From contig JBAQGX010000001.1 of NCBI GenBank assembly GCA_049288015.1, positions 1-64,000 on the forward strand: a stretch of DNA of 64,000 bases, read 5' to 3'. This DNA is from JAKLIN01 sp049288015 (GTDB lineage: Archaea > Nanobdellota > Nanobdellia > Pacearchaeales > GW2011-AR1). Below, in pieces: positions 59,745-64,000 of the stretch. Under the pieces are notes generated by a model. The model was given only the letters and a program-made list of their open reading frames with translations. It did not search any database and was not told where the DNA came from. The position numbers and the translations under genes were made by a program. Numbering within the stretch: the first letter of the stretch is position 1; each line of letters begins with the position of its first letter.

Positions 59745-60193
59745 ATTAATTTTTCCTGTTTTAAGATCTTTTTATGATCATATGCCAAACTCATATTTCT
59801 TATTTCTTTTGGTTTAAACCATTTGACTTCTGAAGTTTCATCTTTTGGCTCAGGAATCCCTTTTATTTTGCAGTAAATAGGTATACTTATGCTCTGTAAA
59901 GGACATTCTTTCATAGGCATGTGCATACTTGCTTTTCCATACTTAATTGGTTCAGATTCAACTCCCAACTCTTCTTTTAATTCTCTTTTTATTGTTTGTT
60001 CAAATGTTTCTCCGGTTTCTATAATTCCTCCAGGCAATCCCCAGTAATCAGGATAACATATCATATTCTTGTCTCTTTTTCCAAGAAGTATTTCTCCATT
60101 TGAGTTTCTTATAATAGCTGGGACTCCTGCAATTACTTTTTTATTAAATAGAAGTTTTATTCCAAATAGTAGGATATGTTTTTGAAGTCCCAT
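59741..60193 (-). CDS. Nudix hydrolase
   Basis: This 150-aa protein has the full Nudix box: 'GGIIETGETFEQTIKRELKEELG' in pieces GGIIETGETFEQ and RELKEELG (GX5EX7REUXEEXGU). The N-terminal strand region ('GEILLGKRDKNM') fits the family. The substrate could be a nucleotide sugar, dinucleotide or mRNA cap; it cannot be told. It sits between aIF1A (1 bp gap) and the Dim2-like gene (4 bp overlap). Confidence 0.85.
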   Translation of the reverse strand: MGLQKHILLFGIKLLFNKKVIAGVPAIIRNSNGEILLGKRDKNMICYPDYWGLPGGIIETGETFEQTIKRELKEELGVESEPIKYGKASMHMPMKECPLQSISIPIYCKIKGIPEPKDETSEVKWFKPKEIRNMSLAYDHKKILKQEKLI

Positions 60194-60194
60194 T

Positions 60195-60530
60195 TCAGAA
60201 TTCAGATGTTTCGTCTTTTAGATAGCCTTCTTTTTTTAACCAAGCAATTTGGTTTAACCTATATTTTAAGATTATGTCTGCTTTATCCTTGTCAAACTCC
60301 CAAGGCTTTACTATAACAACATCTCCAGGACGCAGCCATAATTCTCTTTTTAGCCTTCCCGGAACTCTGCAATTTCTTGTCTTTCCATCAAGACAATTAA
60401 CCATCATCTTGTTTCCTCCTAATCTTTGTTCAACAATTCCTAGAATCTCATCGCCTTTTGGGAGCGGAGCTCGCGAAATGCTTTCTTCAACTTCGCCATT
60501 TCGTCCGTTATTAAATTTCTTTCTTTCCAT
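60195..60530 (-). CDS. eif1a: Translation initiation factor aIF1A
   Basis: This 111-aa OB-fold factor stabilises the initiation complex on the small subunit. It has 'GDEILGIVEQRLGGNKMMVNC', 'RNCRVPGRLKRELWLRPGDVVIV' and 'DIILKYRLNQIAWLKKEGYL', as in all archaeal aIF1A. Length is typical. A TATA-like ATTTATAAAA box is about 31 bp upstream. Nudix follows after 1 bp. Confidence 0.95.
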   Translation of the reverse strand: MERKKFNNGRNGEVEESISRAPLPKGDEILGIVEQRLGGNKMMVNCLDGKTRNCRVPGRLKRELWLRPGDVVIVKPWEFDKDKADIILKYRLNQIAWLKKEGYLKDETSEF

Positions 60531-60584
60531 GTTCTTAATAAATCAGGGAGAGAGGCATTTATAAAATTAAGTAGTCCACTGCTT

Positions 60585-60881
60585 TTATAGTAATACCATA
60601 GCAAAAGGAACTCCTTGAATTTCCTTTATACCCTCTTCTAAAATTATTCCATGTCTTAGTGCAAGTGCAACGGCTTTTCTTCCAACAATATTAAATGTTG
60701 CATCTTCACGCATCATTCTGGTTAGTATTATAGAAACCTGTTCTTCAGATAGTTCCTCACCTTTGTAAAAACTTTCTTTAACATCTAGCTGAAATTTTCC
60801 TTCCTCAAATTTCTTCCCAACTAGTTCAGAATCACATATTGCGACAGTATCACGATATGATTTTATAACTTTAACGAGCAT
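60585..60881 (-). CDS. DUF424-family protein
   Basis: This 98-aa protein matches the archaeal DUF424 family: N-terminal 'VKVIKSYRDTVAICDSELVGK', 'YKGEELSEEQVSIIL', 'ATFNIVGRKAVALALRHGII' and 'IKEIQGVPFAMVL'. Its function is unknown, but it is often near translation factors. It begins 2 bp after the DUF5679 gene ends, in the same transcript. Confidence 0.85.
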   Translation of the reverse strand: MLVKVIKSYRDTVAICDSELVGKKFEEGKFQLDVKESFYKGEELSEEQVSIILTRMMREDATFNIVGRKAVALALRHGIILEEGIKEIQGVPFAMVLL

Positions 60882-60883
60882 TC

Positions 60884-61051
60884 TTATTTGATGTTTTTAG
60901 CTTGTTCTGCAGATAGAATCTTTGCCATATTTGTTCCACACACAGCGCAAGTTCCCCTTGCCATGAAAGTTCCCCTACTTGTCTTTTCTAACTTAACATT
61001 TTTCATTTCTCTTGATTCTTTACATTTCATACATCTTCCTTCTAAGGCCAT
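60884..61051 (-). CDS. Small zinc-ribbon protein (DUF5679-like)
   Basis: A 55-aa protein with two Cys pairs: CMKCKESREM near the N-terminus and CAVCGTNM near residue 35, joined by 'KTSRGTFMARG'. This is the archaeal DUF5679-like zinc ribbon, often a single-domain protein next to translation genes. It has a strong SD (AAAGGAGG, antisense 61061-61068) 9 bp before its ATG. DUF424 follows after 2 bp. Confidence 0.75.
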   Translation of the reverse strand: MALEGRCMKCKESREMKNVKLEKTSRGTFMARGTCAVCGTNMAKILSAEQAKNIK

Positions 61052-61060
61052 TTTTTTTAA

Positions 61061-61110
61061 CCTCCTTTAGTTTTATTATATTTTACTAGAAATTTTCTAG
61101 TTTTTTAAAG
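61061..61110 (-). promoter_or_regulatory. Promoter and palindrome of the DUF5679/DUF424 unit
   Basis: On the minus strand a TTTAAA box (61104-61109) is followed by the inverted repeat ACTAGAAA-T-TTTCTAGT (61085-61101), and then AAAGGAGG at 61061-61068. Transcription would begin near 61080. A perfect 8-bp-arm palindrome between TATA and start site is a typical repressor position. Confidence 0.45.
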
Positions 61111-61120
61111 ATTCTTGTTT

Positions 61121-61528
61121 CTATATTTTATTAACTGGACGTTTTGCTCCACATGCAAGGCAGTGGATAAATGTCATTCTGTCATCTTTTACTAATTCTG
61201 TATCTGGTTTTCCGCACTCTTTGCAGAGAACAAATTCTTTTACATAAGATTCAATTTTCTGATTAATTTTGGCACTTGGAACTTTTTGATTTAAGACTAA
61301 TCTATCTCCTTCAATCTGTCCTGATGATGCAAGTTCTTTAAGCAAAAATTTTTGAAAATGCTCTGGGTTTCTTCTTATGTAAGATGCTATCTGAAAAAAA
61401 TTTGTTAATATTGTTTTCTTACCTTCAAAATGCCCCTCTATTTTTGGAATTTCAAATCTTTCTCCATTTCCTTCAGGCTTCTTTATCTTTTTGAATGCCT
61501 CATCTAACAGTTTTTCATATGATTCCAT
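61121..61528 (-). CDS. eif2b: Translation initiation factor aIF2 beta subunit
   Basis: This 135-aa aIF2 subunit helps bind initiator tRNA. It has the N-terminal helix region, the alpha/beta core ('TILTNFFQIASYIRRNPEHFQKFLLKEL') and the C-terminal zinc ribbon with CKEC and CLACG separated by 'GKPDTELVKDDRMTFIH'. Length is typical of the archaeal form. TATA-like AATATATAAATG about 24-26 bp upstream supports the start. Confidence 0.95.
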   Translation of the reverse strand: MESYEKLLDEAFKKIKKPEGNGERFEIPKIEGHFEGKKTILTNFFQIASYIRRNPEHFQKFLLKELASSGQIEGDRLVLNQKVPSAKINQKIESYVKEFVLCKECGKPDTELVKDDRMTFIHCLACGAKRPVNKI

Positions 61529-61606
61529 GACTTAATTCTGAACTTTGAATATATAAATGTTTTATAGTTCAACAATTCTTATAAACTAATTTCTTTATGG
61601 TTTTTG

Positions 61607-62257
61607 ATGAGTGCTGTAGAACATTTGGTATTTGATTTATCCGAAGTTTTAATGAATGGGATTATGGATTTGCCAAAAGCCATTGAAGGAGCAATTTATG
61701 ATAAGGTTCCATCTTTTCGACAATCTTCCTTTCCTTTTGATGTGCATTCAGACTTCTTTACATTAAAGGAAAATTTCTTGAGGCAATTGTTTATAAGTCA
61801 ACTTTCTGAAACAGAATTTTTTGGCAATCTCCTAGAATTAAGAAGTTATCCTCTTTCAGTTGATGAACTAAAAGTTGTAACTAGACAAAATTTTTGGCAA
61901 TTTGATTATAGTAAATGTACTCTTGAAAAATTAAGATCAAAAGGTTATGATCTTACTTTATTTTCAGATCATGCCCGAGAGTGGGTTGAATATATTGAAT
62001 CTGATTTTCCCATTTTGAATATTTTCGATAGAAGAATCTATTCTTTTAATTCTTTTTATACTAAGAAAGAACCTGAATCATTTGAATATCTTCTAGAGAC
62101 GACTTCAATTAATCCTGATAAGACTTTATTTATAGATGATTTCCCTGAAAATATAGATAATGCAAAGAAATCTGGGATAAAGCACACTCATTGTTTTAGG
62201 GGATATGAACGACTGGTAAGACACTTTAGGGAATTAGAAATAAAAGGGTATTTTTAA
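61607..62257 (+). CDS. HAD-superfamily hydrolase-like protein
   Basis: This 216-aa protein has the HAD motifs: FDLSEVL near the N-terminus (motif I, D present but second Asp replaced by Ser), 'LTLFSDHAREW' (motif II), Lys in YTKKEPESFEYL (motif III) and 'TLFIDDFPENIDNAKKSG' (motif IV). Loss of the second motif I Asp often means altered or absent phosphatase activity. ATG 61607 is preferred over TTG 61604 because the CTTATAAAC TATA element is centred 25.5 bp upstream. It overlaps the next convergent gene by 4 bp. Confidence 0.75.
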   Translation: MSAVEHLVFDLSEVLMNGIMDLPKAIEGAIYDKVPSFRQSSFPFDVHSDFFTLKENFLRQLFISQLSETEFFGNLLELRSYPLSVDELKVVTRQNFWQFDYSKCTLEKLRSKGYDLTLFSDHAREWVEYIESDFPILNIFDRRIYSFNSFYTKKEPESFEYLLETTSINPDKTLFIDDFPENIDNAKKSGIKHTHCFRGYERLVRHFRELEIKGYF

Positions 62258-63174
62258 CCGGATCCTGGTTCCATTTCCCAGGGATTTCCTCCGCATGCAG
62301 GGTCTTCCCACAGACAGGATATTATTTGGCTCCAGCAACACAGCGCAGGCAGTGCGCATATTGCTCGAGTATTACTCCAAGTATAGCTTGGATACGAAGC
62401 TGAAAGGTAAGTTCCATCATTATTGCAGTATGCAGTATCTCCCGCAGTAAGGCCAGTGTGACCGAAAGGACAACTAAAACAATCTGATCCTGACCAGCCT
62501 TGACAAGTTCCCGAACCATCGCAAGCCTTATTTGAGGCGCATGATGTTCCTCTTGCCAGATAAGATGCTCCCGTACATGTTCCATCACATGCAACTGTTC
62601 CTGCATTAGTACAACTATTTCCTCCACAACTTTGTCCTACATTAGAAACGCAGGGAGAGGTACATACTCCAGAAGAACTACAAGTTTGAGGAGAAGTACA
62701 TGTTCCACAAGTTCCTCCGCATCCATCACCCCCACAATTTTTTCCACTGCAACTTGGAGTACAGCAATAAATTCCATCGTTAATTGCTTGTTGCAATGTT
62801 TTTCCTGATGTTAAAGTTATTTCAGTAGCAAGGTGACTAGGGTTTGGAATGCTTGCACTTGTGTAAGTTAATGGATCAGAAGGACTAGGGCAAAGTTTGT
62901 CTGTTGATTGTAATGCGGAAAGAAGAGTCATCTCTCCATCTTTTACTGAGACCCAAATTTGATTTGCATTGTGTCCTGGATTTTGGGTAATCCCCGCCGC
63001 ATAAGTATGACTTCCATCTAGCTCTCCAAGGGTGAGGGAATTCAAGTTTACTGTAGTACCATCAACACTTACAAATGCTTGGTCTGCAGAATGAGTTCCA
63101 GAGGCAATAACCAGAGATATGCATATTCCCATAGATAATAAGATTAAGGAAGATATTAGCACACTCTTTTTCAT
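62254..63174 (-). CDS. Secreted Cys-rich surface protein
   Basis: The 306-aa protein has a signal peptide (about 1-25) and an N-terminal beta-type region with repeats of the pattern H.A.Q..VSV.G ('HSADQAFVSVDGTTVNL', 'GHNANQIWVSVKDGEMTL', 'SHLATEITLTSGKTLQQAI'). Then comes a dense Cys/Gly region: 'CCTPSCSGKNCGGDGCGGTC' and further Cys repeats to the end. It is probably disulfide-stabilised outside the cell and would be a natural client of VKOR-type oxidation. Function unknown; adhesin or pilus-associated protein is plausible. Confidence 0.65.
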   Translation of the reverse strand: MKKSVLISSLILLSMGICISLVIASGTHSADQAFVSVDGTTVNLNSLTLGELDGSHTYAAGITQNPGHNANQIWVSVKDGEMTLLSALQSTDKLCPSPSDPLTYTSASIPNPSHLATEITLTSGKTLQQAINDGIYCCTPSCSGKNCGGDGCGGTCGTCTSPQTCSSSGVCTSPCVSNVGQSCGGNSCTNAGTVACDGTCTGASYLARGTSCASNKACDGSGTCQGWSGSDCFSCPFGHTGLTAGDTAYCNNDGTYLSASYPSYTWSNTRAICALPALCCWSQIISCLWEDPACGGNPWEMEPGSG

Positions 63175-63213
63175 CCTAGCAATAACATATTTCTGTTTTT
63201 AAATATTTTTGAT

Positions 63214-63837
63214 TTATCCGAGATATCTTACTTTTCCTGGACGAGGTTCAAATATTATTCCTTCTTCTAAGAATTTCTGAATTTCTTGATTTATTATTTC
63301 TGCGGAAGTTTCTCTATGAGCCATTATTATTTTGTCAACATAAATTCCTCCTTCTTCTTCGGATTTTTTTATGTCTTCTAATATTTTGTCTCTTATTGCT
63401 CCCTGCTCTCCCAAATTTTGAATTTTTAGTATTGGTGCTAATTTTTCAAGTTCAATTTTTCTTACAAGAAGATATTTTGGATCTTGCAATCTTACAATTT
63501 CCGGTGAAATATAAACTTCATTATTGAAATTTCTCAAAACCCCAATAACGACTAGAGTTTGTCCCTGACTTAAATTTTCCAATCTATCAATATCATCCCC
63601 AAATGCCTTTAGTTTTATTTGACCAGACCCATCATCAATAGTAAGAAAAGAATATTTTTTCTCTCCTGTGCTGTCATATTTTTCTATTACATTTCCAATA
63701 ACATTAACTCTTACAATTCTTTTATCTCCAAGTTCCAAGAACATGAATTTGTCTGCTTCCATGATAGGCTTTCCAACTAGCAAATCTCCTATTCTTAATT
63801 TGTATGCTATGTTTCTTTTGAAATCTTGTTGTACCAT
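63214..63837 (-). CDS. RPA-like OB-fold single-stranded DNA-binding protein
   Basis: The 207-aa protein (MVQQDFKRN start) has one OB fold (about 15-120, 'RVNVIGNVIEKY', 'SFLTIDDGSGQIKLKAFGDD', 'GQTLVVIGVLRNFNNEVYISPE') and a C-terminal winged helix ending 'EGIIFEPRPGKVRYLG'. This is the architecture of a small RPA subunit (RPA32-like). An upstream in-frame ATG at 63900 overlaps the preceding gene; the shorter start is 1 bp after that gene's stop codon. RPA coats ssDNA in replication and repair. Confidence 0.82.
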   Translation of the reverse strand: MVQQDFKRNIAYKLRIGDLLVGKPIMEADKFMFLELGDKRIVRVNVIGNVIEKYDSTGEKKYSFLTIDDGSGQIKLKAFGDDIDRLENLSQGQTLVVIGVLRNFNNEVYISPEIVRLQDPKYLLVRKIELEKLAPILKIQNLGEQGAIRDKILEDIKKSEEEGGIYVDKIIMAHRETSAEIINQEIQKFLEEGIIFEPRPGKVRYLG

Positions 63838-63838
63838 T

Positions 63839-64000
63839 TTACATCTTCTGGATAAATCCCTGTTTTGGTTTAAATATAATACTGTTCTTTTCCAACTCAA
63901 CTAGAGCATCTCCAATTTCATCTTTACTCATCTTTCCTTCCAATTCTTTTTCTACTTCTTCTAGGGGAATCATCTTTCCTATTTTTCCTTCCAATTCAGA
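63839..64000 (-). CDS. C-terminal fragment of RPA- or MCM-like protein, cut by window end
   Basis: Fifty-three codons remain before the stop at 63839. The sequence reads as a winged helix: 'GKMIPLEEVEKELEGKMSKDEI' in pieces, then 'DALVELEKNSIIFKPKQGFI'. This ending is like the C-terminal wHTH of archaeal RPA large subunits or MCM. The adjacent RPA gene makes an RPA partner slightly more likely. The rest lies outside the window. Confidence 0.5.
   Translation of the reverse strand, partial: SELEGKIGKMIPLEEVEKELEGKMSKDEIGDALVELEKNSIIFKPKQGFIQKM

Noticed and set aside
1..64000. CRISPR array, cas genes, restriction-modification or prophage
   Set aside because: No regularly spaced repeats and no recognisable Cas, integrase, methyltransferase or phage structural proteins were seen.
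1..64000. Insertion sequences or transposases
   Set aside because: No DDE or serine/tyrosine transposase was found; the only transposase-like element is the short domain on GlyRS, which is reported separately.

Overview
The window is a gene-dense, AT-rich archaeal chromosome segment. The archaeal identity is direct: TFB, TFE, SRP54/FtsY, eS1, eS8, eS17, eL42, aIF1A, aIF2-beta, a GINS subunit, an Lsm protein, RPA, tRNA endonuclease, GatD/GatE and deoxyhypusine synthase are all present, and many genes start about 24-28 bp downstream of a TATA-like element (leaderless transcripts). Bacterial-type LeuRS, AlaRS, GlyRS, type I GAPDH and MnmA, small gene sizes and very large Gln/Asn/Ser/Thr-rich surface proteins point to a DPANN lineage near Pacearchaeota/Woesearchaeota. 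That placement is inference, since no rRNA gene is present.

Layout. 1-5134 is a minus-strand run: cupin, ftsY, PAP2-like, srp54, unknown membrane protein, VKOR, bud32. 5185-7653 carries apgM, a GINS subunit, a small membrane protein and YbjQ. 7650-9030 has a SemiSWEET-like protein, eS1/eL42 and two tRNAs. 9071-17760 is a surface locus: a pilin-like anchored protein of 621 aa and a 2183-aa secreted protein with a lysozyme-like (SLT) domain. 17767-25755 holds tRNAs, RNase Z, Lsm, eS8, TFB, an MFS transporter, GlyRS, an intron-bearing tRNA(CAU), eS17 and EndA. 25808-29397 has bacterial-type LeuRS and a transglutaminase-like membrane protein. 29415-35780 is a glycolytic cluster: gap, pgk, a PfkB kinase, a D-2-hydroxyacid dehydrogenase, class I aldolase, tpi, then a ROK kinase. 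35784-43299 has AlaRS, TFE, rhomboid, SpoIIM-like, an AdoMet-decarboxylase-like gene divergent from deoxyhypusine synthase, and a DHH protein. 43653-55311 is rich in tRNA charging genes: ProRS, gatB, gatD, gatE, AspRS, gatC, gatA. An NTase/kinase-like gene pair sits between gatD and gatE, and an HtrA-like protease lies near ProRS. 55360-64000 has an MBL hydrolase, ftsZ with an elaborate leader, a nitroreductase, MnmA, tRNA-Asn, an rRNA-processing KH protein, a Nudix protein, aIF1A, DUF424, DUF5679, aIF2-beta, a HAD protein, a Cys-rich secreted protein and RPA.

How the genes fit together. AspRS has residues expected of a non-discriminating enzyme, and GatCAB and tRNA-Asn are both here, so Asn-tRNA is probably made by transamidation. 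GatDE makes Gln-tRNA. The glycolytic cluster covers hexose phosphorylation, aldolase, TPI, NAD-dependent GAPDH and PGK; the hydroxyacid dehydrogenase may re-oxidise NADH as a D-lactate dehydrogenase. AdoMet decarboxylase and deoxyhypusine synthase form a polyamine-hypusine unit. EndA and RNase Z, needed to mature the tRNAs (one with a 22-nt intron), are nearby.

Most promising leads: the giant surface protein pair, the NTase/kinase-like pair inside the gat cluster, GatE without its GAD-like insertion, two divergent gene pairs that each appear to share one symmetric TATA box, paired palindromes at ftsZ, and a 45-aa hyperacidic protein behind a perfect Shine-Dalgarno.
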